NCBI GenBank assembly: GCA_020055655.1
Contig: JAIPUR010000013.1
Coordinates: 1 to 61,994 of the forward strand
From: Methanosarcinaceae archaeon
GTDB taxonomy: Archaea > Halobacteriota > Methanosarcinia > Methanosarcinales > Methanosarcinaceae
Direction of reading: 5' to 3'
Length of the DNA stretch: 61,994 nt
Part shown: piece after piece, positions 30,900 to 39,638 of the stretch
How positions within the stretch are numbered: the first letter of the stretch is position 1
How the letters are laid out: each line of letters opens with the position of its first letter
Translations under genes and position numbers: made by a program
The notes under the pieces: model-generated
What the model saw: only the letters and a program-made list of their open reading frames with translations
Told to the model about the DNA's origin: nothing
Databases searched by the model: none

Positions 30900-31728
30900 C
30901 AGTATCTTTCCATAGTTAGCTTCTTGTTTTTCATTCCAAGTAAATTAGCCACAGCGGCATAGGTGAGTTTTGGGTCATATTCATCATCTACGAGATAAAA
31001 AGCTAAAGCTTGTGTCGGACTTAGATAACCTTATATCTCAGGACTTCAATTGGATTATGCGTAGGAAGTGGGTTTGCTATACATGAATATGCCATATTGG
31101 TAAGATTAGGATCGTTACCTCCAGCAAAGAGGATCTCTTGTAAGAACTCCGTTGGAAATGCCTTTTCTGAAAGCTTGGCTGTAATCTATCGGACCGAATC
31201 AAATTCTAATGCATTAAGTAATCTTGGCTTTAAGTCATTAAGCTGATCGTTCCATTTTTCAAAATCCCCATCCATAAACCATAAGCCTTCAAGTCCTGCC
31301 AGGAATGATCCATCAAATATGAGAGCAGCTTCTGGCAAACGAACTGAACTCCCTTTTGGAGTATTTGTCCATAGTTCATGTGTTGACCTCAGTATTATAC
31401 GATTGATATTTGCCAATTCTTCAAACCCTTCATTTCTTCTGAACAGGTTTTGATTAGCCATATTCCAGAAAGATACAGCAGTGGTCCAGTTCGAAATTGA
31501 CTTGTTTAATAGTACCGCTTTGGGAGAACTGGATTCAGTCCAGTCTGATGCGAGAAGCGTAAACGGTGTACTATTGGGATCACTATAGATATGGAGTGTT
31601 CCTCCAAAGTTTTTAGCTGTAATCGCTGCCAAAGCTGCTGCAAAGGCAGGTTTATCGGGGTGTTTTATGGAAAGCCTTTTGTAAATTTTAAGCACGGTTA
31701 GTGCTGTCCCAGCTTTTTCTATAATCAT
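30900..31728 (-). pseudogene. Degraded gene of unknown function with an in-frame amber codon
   Basis: The frame from 31728 (MIIEKAGTALTVLKIYKRLS) encodes 180 residues to a TAG at 31186-31188, then stays open in the same frame for about 50 more codons ([18 protein letters not shown] to IEVLRYKVI, TAA). Another frame then carries LSPTQALAFYLVDDEYDPK and YAAVANLLGMKNKK, which look like the continuation. So at least one frameshift and one amber lie in one ancestral gene. I do not recognise the family. The TAG could be a CAG-to-TAG mutation or be read as pyrrolysine; the neighbouring decay favours mutation. Confidence 0.5.
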
Positions 31729-31917
31729 TTGTGCTCTGCTATCAAAAAATGATTACAATTTGCCTCATTATTGAAGATACTGTTTTTCCGTTCTACAAGA
31801 TTAATAAAAGTTGATGATTATCCATTTTCGAGTATGAGTGAGCCTTTCCTATTAAAGACCTTTTTGTAAAACCAAATGAAAAGTTGATAGGCAAAAGTAT
31901 TGGATTCGTATCTCATA

Positions 31918-31929
31918 GGAAAGCTTTCC
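31918..31929. terminator. Perfect 12-base palindrome after the APC permease gene
   Basis: GGAAAGCTTTCC, 29 bases beyond the permease stop on the minus strand. It can form a short hairpin, but with almost no loop the stem would be strained. Weak terminator or chance. Confidence 0.25.
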
Positions 31930-31957
31930 GGGTTAATTATTAGAATATACATTTTAT

Positions 31958-33253
31958 TTATTTGACCTGCTTAAAATTACTTTGGCTTTTTAACCTGATA
32001 AATACTACCATGAAACCCACAAGCAATAAAATAAAACCATAGACAATGACCTCAAGGCTCAGGTGTGCAAAGAGCAAAAGGGTACACAAAATACCAAAAA
32101 GCGGTGAAAGAGGAAAACTGCCTATGTTAAAGGGGATCTTGAATGGTCTTTCGATATAAGGCCTTGAGTACCTCAACCATATCAGTGAAAGATTAATTGT
32201 TATAAAGACGATAAAGACCATGAAATTGGCCATATTCGCCACGACCGCGATATCGCCTATGAAAACAAACATTATTGAAATTGCTGTGAATACCAATATA
32301 GACACCCATGGAGTCCTTGTCCTTGGGTGAACCCTGGAGATCAATGAAGGAAGTGAACCAGATTCCGCCATACCATAGAGTATCCTCGAGCCCCCAAGCT
32401 GCATAAGCAAAACGGTATTGGCAGTCGAGAAAAGAGCTATCAACGAAAGGATGACAAATGCATTCCTGCCCAAAGCCACGGATGCAACCTCTGCCAGAGG
32501 AACAGAAGAAGTTGACAATATCCTCCAGTCAAGAACACTCACAGCAGCCACTGCAACAAGCATGTAAAGCAATACAGTGATCGCAATGGCAAGTATAAGG
32601 GCTCTGGGTGTCGTCCTATGAGGATCTTTTGTTTCCTGTGATAGCTTTACTATCTCCTCAAAGCCGAGGAATGCAAAGAAAACAAGCGCTGATGCCTCAA
32701 ATATACCTGACAGGCTCTGTACTTCCAGATAGTCCACAGAACCTATAAATGGAAGACCTATGAAGATTATCACAAACAAGCCTAGCACCTCGATGACGGT
32801 CATAAGAATGGCAGCCCTTGCAGATTGCTTAATCCCCACTAAAAGGATCAGCGTAAACAGCAGTATAAGTGCGATAGCTGAGGGAATAGCAGGGGTGTGA
32901 AACAGAACCCCGAAATATCCCGCAAATCCCAGGGCAACTGTAGAGCTTGAAATAATCTCCACGAAAACAACCATCAGGCCTATAAGAAGACCCAGAAACT
33001 CACCGAAGGCATTCCTGACATACTCATATTCGGCCCCTGCCTTGGGGAACATGGATGAAAGTTCCATGTAACTTATAGCGGTAAGACCGGCAGCAATAGC
33101 AGCAAACAAAAAGGACAACCAAAGGGCATTGCCCGAAAGACCTGATGCTTTTCCAATAAGAACATATATACCGGCTCCCAGTATGCTTCCCACGCCACTG
33201 AGTGTGATCTCCAAAATCCCAAGCTCTCTTTTAAGAGTAAACTTTTCTCCCAT
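31958..33253 (-). CDS. APC-family amino acid permease
   Basis: 431 residues with about twelve hydrophobic segments. The first segment has the APC superfamily pattern GVGSILGAGIYVLIG, and FAFLGFEEIVKLSQETKDPHRTTPRA is the typical loop after the sixth segment. Likely imports an amino acid or related cation by proton or sodium symport; the substrate cannot be told. ATG at 33253. It is monocistronic and in the same direction as the DsrE-like gene upstream (33356-33721). It begins the metabolically intact part of the window after the decayed defence island. Confidence 0.85.
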   Translation of the reverse strand: MGEKFTLKRELGILEITLSGVGSILGAGIYVLIGKASGLSGNALWLSFLFAAIAAGLTAISYMELSSMFPKAGAEYEYVRNAFGEFLGLLIGLMVVFVEIISSSTVALGFAGYFGVLFHTPAIPSAIALILLFTLILLVGIKQSARAAILMTVIEVLGLFVIIFIGLPFIGSVDYLEVQSLSGIFEASALVFFAFLGFEEIVKLSQETKDPHRTTPRALILAIAITVLLYMLVAVAAVSVLDWRILSTSSVPLAEVASVALGRNAFVILSLIALFSTANTVLLMQLGGSRILYGMAESGSLPSLISRVHPRTRTPWVSILVFTAISIMFVFIGDIAVVANMANFMVFIVFITINLSLIWLRYSRPYIERPFKIPFNIGSFPLSPLFGILCTLLLFAHLSLEVIVYGFILLLVGFMVVFIRLKSQSNFKQVK

Positions 33254-33355
33254 TAAACCCCAAATAGGATTAATCCCCGAAAATACAAATAGTTTAGTAG
33301 CAGTTGAAGATATCGACCTTATAAATATCCAGCTTTGAGGGCACCAAAGACCACA

Positions 33356-33721
33356 TCATAATGTAATAGTCAGTTGTCCCTCTCTACAATATTCCAGAAG
33401 CATTTCTGCTATCTCATGTGACTCAATGAGCTCAATACCAGGGATAAGCTCTTCCTCTTTCATTCCTATAATGGATGCTCCAAGTTTGCAGCACTTGAAT
33501 TGTACACCCTGCTCCATGCATTCTCTTATCTTGTCATCATAGGAAGGAGATCCGTGTTTATCAGCTTTCCCAAGAATAACACCCATTGGACCGAATATGA
33601 TAACCACCACATCAAGACCTTTATTACAATAGTAATTCGCAAAACGAAGGATTTCCGATGGAGTGGTGCTTTCGTAGACCATCTCCTTGAGAAGCAGCAA
33701 TACTTTCGTAACTTCTGTCAT
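33356..33721 (-). CDS. DsrE/DsrF-like small protein
   Basis: About 121 residues resembling DsrE-family proteins: an alternating beta/alpha pattern, GLDVVVIIFGPMGVILG as a core strand and loop, FKCCKLGASIIGM with cysteines where some relatives carry persulfide, and a C-terminal helix. I place the start at the ATG at 33721 (MTEVTKVLLLLKEM); an ATG 16 codons earlier lacks an SD. In this family functions range from sulfur transfer to unknown. No sulfur-relay partner is adjacent. Confidence 0.6.
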   Translation of the reverse strand: MTEVTKVLLLLKEMVYESTTPSEILRFANYYCNKGLDVVVIIFGPMGVILGKADKHGSPSYDDKIRECMEQGVQFKCCKLGASIIGMKEEELIPGIELIESHEIAEMLLEYCREGQLTITL

Positions 33722-34243
33722 ATATACACCGTGCCTGTATGCTTCAACAACCGTGTTTGTAGCGAACATTAGTTAAGCGTTTTCATTGATGAAGTGAAAA
33801 GAAAATCCATTATATGCCTCTAGTTTTCAGAAAAAGATCGAGTGAAAAAATAATTCTAACTGCTGCTAGAATTATTCACCGCATGAAAAATGAATTGGGG
33901 TTGATATTGCTCACAGACCCCCGCATCAATCCTACATTCTGATATTAAAAGATCGTAGTTGCTATTATCTTGAATAGATGTAGTAGAGAAGAATATGACA
34001 ATCTCTACAAGCTTCCTCCAGATTAAAAAGATCAATCAGATTTTACGTATCTACAGAATGATATTGTAAGCTTATACTGACCGTAATACTCATGTAATGT
34101 GCATGTTATGTTGTTGCATATCAATAGATAATCGTGCTACTCATAGAGCTAATATTTCTCTTTTGGTGTTTAAATGTCAATCTTCCATTTAATGAAGAAA
34201 GCAGATATTGACAAAAAGATTTAAACACTTAAGGAGTAGTGCT
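33722..34243. other. Intergenic region with several inverted repeats
   Basis: About 520 bases between divergent genes. ATAATTCTA (33850-33858) pairs with TAGAATTAT (33867-33875), extended by GTGA/TCAC. GGGTTGAT (33898-33905) pairs with ATCAATCC (33925-33932). A third inverted repeat lies next to the ligase gene and is listed separately. The rest is AT rich; no gene is seen. Confidence 0.5.
34166..34228 (+). promoter_or_regulatory. Inverted repeat directly before the PaaK-like ligase
   Basis: GTGTTTAAAT (34166-34175) pairs with ATTTAAACAC (34219-34228); inside, TGTCAAT (34175-34181) pairs with ATTGACA (34207-34213). The outer arm ends three bases before the SD AAGGAG. It could be an operator for a dimeric regulator or a leader stem that affects translation. 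Confidence 0.5.
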
Positions 34244-34270
34244 ATGAAGAAGCGTTGTGGAGTTGTTCTA

Positions 34271-35572
34271 ATGAAGTACTGGCAGCCAAAATATGAAACA
34301 ATGAACAGGGAAGAGCTTGCCGCATTGCAATCAAAACGCTTGAAAAAAACGACTGTTAGTGTTTTTAACAACGTTCCCTTTTATAATAAGAAATTCAAGG
34401 AGCTTGGCATAAAACCTGATGACATCAGGTCAATTGAGGATATAAACAAGCTACCAACAACTAAAAAACCCGATCTCAGGGATAATTATCCATTCGACCT
34501 TTTTGCTGTAGCCAAAAGTGACATTGTTCGTATCCATGCATCTTCCGGAACTAGCGGTAAACCAACTGTAGTAGGATACACTGCAAAAGACATCGATACC
34601 TGGTCTGACCTTATGGCCAGAAACTTTACCATGGTAGGTTTGGATGAAACTGATGTATTCCAGAATGCTGTGAATTACGGTCTTTTCACAGGTGGACTTG
34701 GTTTCCATTATGGCATAGAGAAGATAGGTGCAATGACTGTACCAAGTGGTACGGGAAATACTGCAAGACAATTGGAAATGATGATCGATTTTGGCGTAAC
34801 TGCATTGCACTGCACCCCTTCTTACGCACTTTACCTTGCAGAAACAGCACATGAAATGAACATAGTTGACAAGCTATCGCTAAAAGTGGGATGCTTTGGT
34901 GCAGAGCCCTGGTCATCTAACACGAGAAAACAACTTGAAGACGCACTTAATATTAAAGCGTACGATTCCTATGGTCTTTCTGAATTAATGGGTCCTGGTG
35001 TAGCTTTTGAATGTGAGGAACAAGATGGATTACATGTCTGGAGTGATCATTTCTTTGTAGAAGTGCTTGACGAAAATGAAGAGCAAGTTGCTGAAGGTGA
35101 AAAAGGAGAACTTGTATTAACATCCCTCACAAAGCAAGCTTTGCCTATTATCAGATATCGTACTGGAGACATTACCCGTCTTCTTGAAAGTGAATGCTCT
35201 TGTGGTCGTACTACTACTCGTATTTCCAGACTGCTTGGAAGAGCAGATGACATGCTTATTGTCAGAGGTATTAACATATTCCCATCACAGATCGAGGATG
35301 TGATCGTCAAGATCCCTGAAGTAACTGAGCATTTCCAAATAATCGTTGACAGGAACAACAAGATGATGGACGAGCTGACTGTAAGGGTCGAACTTGAGGA
35401 AGAGGCTTTCACAGGTGAACTTAAAGATCTTGCAGCGGTAAAGAGACATGTTGAGAATGAACTCAAAGGCATCCTAAATATAAGAACCAATGTTGAGCTT
35501 GTAGAAAGAGGAACTATTCCCCGAACCGCTGGCAAATCAAAGAAGGTCGTCGACCGTAGAGCTGCACTTTGA
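34271..35572 (+). CDS. Phenylacetate-CoA ligase-like AMP-forming ligase (PaaK family)
   Basis: 433 residues. Activates an aryl or similar acid with ATP to the CoA thioester. The family N-terminus is KYWQPKYETMNREELAALQ, the ATP loop HASSGTSGKPTVVGYT, the A5 motif YDSYGLSELMGPGVAFEC, the C-terminal hinge region IIRYRTGDI and RADDMLIVRGINIFPSQIE. I chose the ATG at 34271, which matches homologue N-termini; the ATG at 34244 with SD AAGGAG is a real alternative giving nine more residues. Methanogens use such ligases with indolepyruvate- or 2-oxoacid oxidoreductases to assimilate aryl acids. An inverted repeat precedes it. Confidence 0.85.
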   Translation: MKYWQPKYETMNREELAALQSKRLKKTTVSVFNNVPFYNKKFKELGIKPDDIRSIEDINKLPTTKKPDLRDNYPFDLFAVAKSDIVRIHASSGTSGKPTVVGYTAKDIDTWSDLMARNFTMVGLDETDVFQNAVNYGLFTGGLGFHYGIEKIGAMTVPSGTGNTARQLEMMIDFGVTALHCTPSYALYLAETAHEMNIVDKLSLKVGCFGAEPWSSNTRKQLEDALNIKAYDSYGLSELMGPGVAFECEEQDGLHVWSDHFFVEVLDENEEQVAEGEKGELVLTSLTKQALPIIRYRTGDITRLLESECSCGRTTTRISRLLGRADDMLIVRGINIFPSQIEDVIVKIPEVTEHFQIIVDRNNKMMDELTVRVELEEEAFTGELKDLAAVKRHVENELKGILNIRTNVELVERGTIPRTAGKSKKVVDRRAAL

Positions 35573-35631
35573 TCAATTCTGATCAAATGTTTGTAGTGTG
35601 AGCATGATTCACATAAGAACCTGAGGAGTAT

Positions 35632-36039
35632 TTACTCTTCAGGGTATTTTAGTTCAGTTTTTTTCCTGTAGGCCATTCCGTCAAAAAGTGCAATTGTATT
35701 TCCTTCTTCATTTTTGATAATAACATCATAAGTTGCAATTTTATGATTGATGGACGTTTCTTTTGCTTCTGCAGACAGAGTTCCTTCACCAACTGCTTTG
35801 ACAAATGACATATTTGCATTTATCGCAACAGCGACAGTTCCATGTGAATTAGATGCAACTGCAAAAGCAGCATCTGCAAGAGTAAAGAGTGCACCGCCAT
35901 GTACAGTTCCCAATATATTAAGATGTCTTGGTTCAATTTTCATTTCTACTTTTGCGTAGCCTGGACCAATATCAATTGTTTCAATACCGGAAATAGTAGC
36001 GAAGTTCTCTTGCTCAAAGTAATTTTTCATTTTATCCAT
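35632..36039 (-). CDS. PaaI-like hotdog thioesterase
   Basis: 135 residues of the PaaI/YdiI thioesterase group: a single hotdog fold with the signature ILGTVHGGALFTLADAAFAVAS (Asp as likely catalytic base), followed by strands NANMSFVKAVGEGTL and ATYDVIIKNEEGN. Probably hydrolyses surplus aryl- or acyl-CoA. Start taken at the ATG at 36039 (MDKMKNYFEQE); the frame is open further upstream but the added residues are not family-like. It faces the PaaK-like ligase convergently, which fits a shared substrate class. Confidence 0.8.
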   Translation of the reverse strand: MDKMKNYFEQENFATISGIETIDIGPGYAKVEMKIEPRHLNILGTVHGGALFTLADAAFAVASNSHGTVAVAINANMSFVKAVGEGTLSAEAKETSINHKIATYDVIIKNEEGNTIALFDGMAYRKKTELKYPEE

Positions 36040-36166
36040 ATTTGCATTTCCATCAAAAATAACTGTTTTGATCCTATGTAAGTGAATATCAAAGATAAAA
36101 AATTGATAACAGGTGAATTGTGAACGACTCTGGAACATTCATTTGTTATTCAATTTGATGCTATGA

Positions 36167-36607
36167 TCAGTATGTTACCATATCTCTGTAGCCAAAATCT
36201 TTGGTATAATCGAGATAATAAGCTGTTGTAGGTTCCACCTTAAAAAGGAAGGTCTCATATTCTGCTGGCATATCAGCCATGAATGGAAATTTTTCTACCA
36301 TTAGCTGGAAAGCTTTTCCGGCTTCGACTTCATCTGTCACAATTGATGCTTTTCCTTCTATTTGCACACCTGTTATTTCCATAACTTCTACTTCATCATC
36401 ATCAATTGTGTAAGCGACATTTGCATTGTTCTGCATATTTACAGATTTGCGTGTGTCCTTTCCGGTTCCAAAATACACAACTACTCCATCAGATGCATAT
36501 CCCATGGTGTGTACCATTGGTTTTCCATCTTTGTCTACTGTACCCAAATTCAGCCAGTTGTGGTTCTTAAGGCAATCAACTATTTTTTCTTTTATATCAT
36601 CAGACAT
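36167..36607 (-). CDS. Pyridoxamine 5'-phosphate oxidase-like FMN-binding protein
   Basis: 146 residues of the split-barrel FMN family: KEKIVDCLKNHNWLNLGTV at the start, a central barrel with HTMGYASDGVVVYFGTG and the C-terminal FKVEPTTAYYLDYTKDFGY. Start ATG at 36607 (MSDDIKEK) with SD GGAG eight bases upstream. The family reduces or binds various flavin or deazaflavin-dependent substrates; true PNPOx activity is not implied. It is in the same direction as the thioesterase and 127 bases before it. Confidence 0.8.
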   Translation of the reverse strand: MSDDIKEKIVDCLKNHNWLNLGTVDKDGKPMVHTMGYASDGVVVYFGTGKDTRKSVNMQNNANVAYTIDDDEVEVMEITGVQIEGKASIVTDEVEAGKAFQLMVEKFPFMADMPAEYETFLFKVEPTTAYYLDYTKDFGYRDMVTY

Positions 36608-36947
36608 TCCTAACACTCCAAGAAGTTTTATGCATAAGAATAGTGGAGATCGTGGATTAAATATGTTTTGTTGAGTGAGGAAATTCTTAGTTAGCATCCT
36701 GTATCGGAGCTCCAAATACCTGGAATACGGTTAATACCAGTAACAACAAAATAACCATATTCCAGAGCTTAAGCCCCTCTTGAATTATCTTTTCGTAATC
36801 TCCGGGTGTATGAAATATCCATTTTCGTGGACTACTGATTGTTTGATGTCATAAGATCCCCACTCATGATTAACCGGTTCGCGTAATTTCTAGTTCATTC
36901 TCTCATGCAACCATTATATGAGCATGTTAGAACGTTTTTTATTCCTA
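36608..36947. other. Intergenic region with a membrane-peptide-like frame lacking a start
   Basis: About 340 bases. On the minus strand an open stretch ending at 36687 reads DYEKIIQEGLKLW followed by a hydrophobic segment (MVILLLLVLTVFQVFG). It has no ATG, GTG or TTG at a sensible place, so it is either a fragment or chance. Nothing else is seen. Confidence 0.3.
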
Positions 36948-37795
36948 CTATGCTTTTTTCCTTGTTTGCATATCTGCGTAGATCTTCGTAAATTCTATCA
37001 TGATGGTTACAATTGTTGCAGAGATGTATATCCATAAAAAGAAACCCATAAAAGATCCAATGCTGCCATAAACAGTTGTCATGCTGTTGTATCTGAGATA
37101 GAGGGCAAAAATATACTTCCAGGCTGTAAGAAATACAGCAGTCAGGAACGAGCCTGCAAAAACAGAATGTAGAGCAAGATTTGCTTCAGGTAATATTCTA
37201 TACAGATACATGAACAAAACCATAAGTATGAAGAAATTTATGATAAGAGTTAAAAATTGTGTTATATCCACTGGAATTAGAACGGTATCAACAATTTTTT
37301 TTGATATTCCAAGGAACAGGAGTTCAAAAACATTGATGATTATTATGACAGCACCAAATACGAAAACAGTGGCTGAAGACAAGAGTCTTTTTTTGATGCT
37401 ATAATGAAAGTGTTTTCTTTTTTCATGTGTAATGTTCCACATCTTATCAATAGTATTTTTTAGTTGTAAGAAAATGTTTCCCGAACTCCAGAAGAACAAA
37501 AGAAAACTTAATATTAACCCCACTGAAAGTGAACTTGTATTTGGAAGCTGCTGAAACAGTATATTCAGTGAATTTATGATCGCTTCATTATCAGCATTTG
37601 AAACATAATTTATGATTGCTTTCTGAAGCACTTCTCTTTTTAAAACCAGGCTGCCAGTGGAAACAATTAACAAAATAATGGCAGGAAGGCTGAGTAATAG
37701 ATGAAAAGAAAGTGCAGCACTATCTGTCTTCCCATCATCTTTTCTCCATTTTATCAGGGTCTGTGTAAATAATTCATAGATTTTGTTCGTAGTTA
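36948..37795 (-). CDS. YihY/UPF0761-family membrane protein, start unclear
   Basis: An integral membrane protein with about six hydrophobic segments, including LILSFLLFFWSSGNIFLQL and a conserved end (GSIGSFMGFFLWIYISATIVTI). YihY/BrkB-family proteins are predicted transporters; the old name ribonuclease BN is not supported. Family-like coding sequence (KIYELFTQTLIKWRKDDGKTDSAALSFHLLL, split here only as a description) begins near 37795, but no ATG, GTG or TTG lies between the upstream TAG and the TTG at 37673. Either translation starts at an unusual codon, or the true start was lost. The coordinates give the coding similarity, not a proven start. Confidence 0.6.
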
Positions 37796-37835
37796 CACCA
37801 TCCTTCTAATTAGAAATTTAGTTTGTTCATTATTC

Positions 37836-38243
37836 CTAAATTATTTCATCATTTTCTAACTCAATATCCAGCACTTTCAATTCTATTTCTTCTCCATCAC
37901 CATTGAAGCACTTCCAATTATTTTCTTCAAACGGGTGTCCTGCAATAATATGATGATTCCCTGTTCTTCGAAAGAGTCGACGGTCTGCATTCGATGGTCT
38001 GATTATAGAACTTGGATGACTGTGCACAGAGCCAACTGTGGAGATATTTGGCATCATGAAAAGTCTGAGTATTGCACTTGTTCCACCGGATTCAGTACCA
38101 GGCAGGAAAAGCACGTTACTGATAATTCCATCCTTTGCTTCAAGTAAACCTGCAAACTCATTTGGATAGGTGGATTTGCTGACTTCGAGTATAAAATGCA
38201 GTGTTTCTCTGGCAATTCCTGTTATTTTTTCATTATTGTGCAT
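37836..38243 (-). CDS. JAMM/MPN-domain metalloprotease-like protein
   Basis: 135 residues, a single JAB1/MPN domain. The zinc motif is visible: a glutamate in PNEFAGLL, then VHSHPSSIIRPSNADRRLF, giving His-x-His and the later Ser and Asp of the JAMM signature. Archaeal members remove ubiquitin-like SAMP modifiers; here no SAMP or E1 gene is adjacent, so the target is unknown. ATG at 38243 has no clear SD and may be leaderless. It is divergent from the malic enzyme gene, with about 100 bases between them. Confidence 0.85.
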   Translation of the reverse strand: MHNNEKITGIARETLHFILEVSKSTYPNEFAGLLEAKDGIISNVLFLPGTESGGTSAILRLFMMPNISTVGSVHSHPSSIIRPSNADRRLFRRTGNHHIIAGHPFEENNWKCFNGDGEEIELKVLDIELENDEII

Positions 38244-38340
38244 AAGTTAAGATGGGAAAAATGACTTATAAGACTTCTTAAAAACTTGGTAAGAATCTAA
38301 TTTTGTCAGTATTGTGATATTTTAATGTGGGTTTAAAAAT

Positions 38341-39564
38341 ATGCAGGAAAAAATAAGCAGTTCGATGTGTAAGGAGAGCAATAATTCATTTGGTGAAGAA
38401 TCATTAAAGCTAAATGAAGAAATGGGTGGCCTGCTTGAGGTCCATGGAAAAATAGAACTGAACAGTATCGAAGCATTGAGTATCGCTTATACTCCCGGAG
38501 TTGCAGAACCATGTCGCAAAATTGCAGAGAATGGACTTGAAGCCTACAAATATACCTTGAAAAAGAATACAGTAGCAGTTATTACTGACGGTTCTGCTGT
38601 ATTGGGATTAGGTAATATCGGTGCACAGGCTGCTTTACCTGTCATGGCTGGAAAAGCACTGATCTTCAAAGAGTTCGCTAACATTGATGCGTTTCCCATT
38701 TGTATAGATACTAATGCTGTCGAAGAAGTGATCTCTACCATTAAACATATCTCTCCTACATTCGGTGGTATCAATCTTGAAGATATAAGCGCTCCGAGAT
38801 GTTTTGTCATAGAGGAAAGGCTTCGAAAAGAGCTTCCAATTCCGGTATTTCATGATGATCAGCATGGAACTGCTATAGTTACAATAGCTGCCCTGATCAA
38901 TGCACTCAAAATAGTCAATAAAAAATTAGAGAACATAAAGATAGTAATATCAGGGGCAGGAGCTGCTGGTATGGCCATTACAAAAAAGCTTCTTCACATT
39001 GGTGTAAGGCCTTCTGATCTGCTTGTTTGCGACAGGAATGGGATTATTTTTAAGGGTCGTACTGAAGGTATGAATTTTGAAAAAGAAGAACTATCACTTA
39101 TAAGCAATAGTGATATGTTAAGTGGAAATCTTGCTGATGCACTTATGGGTGCTGATGTATTCATTGGTGTTTCAGCTCCCGGCATTCTAAGAGAGGAAAT
39201 GATATCTTCTATGGCAAAAGATCCTATTATATTTGCAATGGCAAATCCAATACCTGAGATAATGCCATTGAATGCTAAAAAAGCAGGAGCTAAAATAATA
39301 GCAACAGGTCGCTCCGATTGTCCAAATCAGGTAAATAATTGTCTTGGTTTTCCGGGAATATTCAGGGGTGCTCTGGATGTACGTGCCAGTGATATTACTT
39401 TGAATATGGAAATGGCTGCCATTAATGCACTTGCGGATATGCTGGATGAGTCTGAGCTGGATGTAAATTATATTATTCCAGATCCACTGGACAAAAGAGT
39501 TGTAGGAGCTGTTTCCTCTGCTGTTGCCAGGGCAGCAATTGAAGATAAGGTCAGTAGAATCTAA
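38341..39564 (+). CDS. Malic enzyme (malate dehydrogenase, decarboxylating)
   Basis: Oxidises malate to pyruvate and CO2 with NAD(P). 407 residues: an N-terminal malic domain with SIAYTPGVAEPCRKIAEN, TDGSAVLGLGNIGAQAALPVM and FHDDQHGTAIV (metal and substrate residues), then an NAD(P)-binding domain with VISGAGAAGMAITKKLL and MANPIPEIMPLNAKKAGAKI. Length and motifs are those of short bacterial/archaeal malic enzymes without the phosphotransacetylase extension. ATG at 38341. It probably supplies reducing power or balances C3 and C4 pools; it has no operon partner. Confidence 0.93.
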   Translation: MQEKISSSMCKESNNSFGEESLKLNEEMGGLLEVHGKIELNSIEALSIAYTPGVAEPCRKIAENGLEAYKYTLKKNTVAVITDGSAVLGLGNIGAQAALPVMAGKALIFKEFANIDAFPICIDTNAVEEVISTIKHISPTFGGINLEDISAPRCFVIEERLRKELPIPVFHDDQHGTAIVTIAALINALKIVNKKLENIKIVISGAGAAGMAITKKLLHIGVRPSDLLVCDRNGIIFKGRTEGMNFEKEELSLISNSDMLSGNLADALMGADVFIGVSAPGILREEMISSMAKDPIIFAMANPIPEIMPLNAKKAGAKIIATGRSDCPNQVNNCLGFPGIFRGALDVRASDITLNMEMAAINALADMLDESELDVNYIIPDPLDKRVVGAVSSAVARAAIEDKVSRI

Positions 39565-39638
39565 GTAATTTTAATATTTCAAATTTTAAATTTGGGTTTT
39601 AAGTTTCAATTTCTAAATTTTAACTTCAAATCCCGTAA

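Noticed and set aside
36687-36850. Hydrophobic peptide frame upstream of the PNPOx-like gene
   Set aside because: No usable start codon or SD; too short to tell from chance. Mentioned only in the intergenic note.
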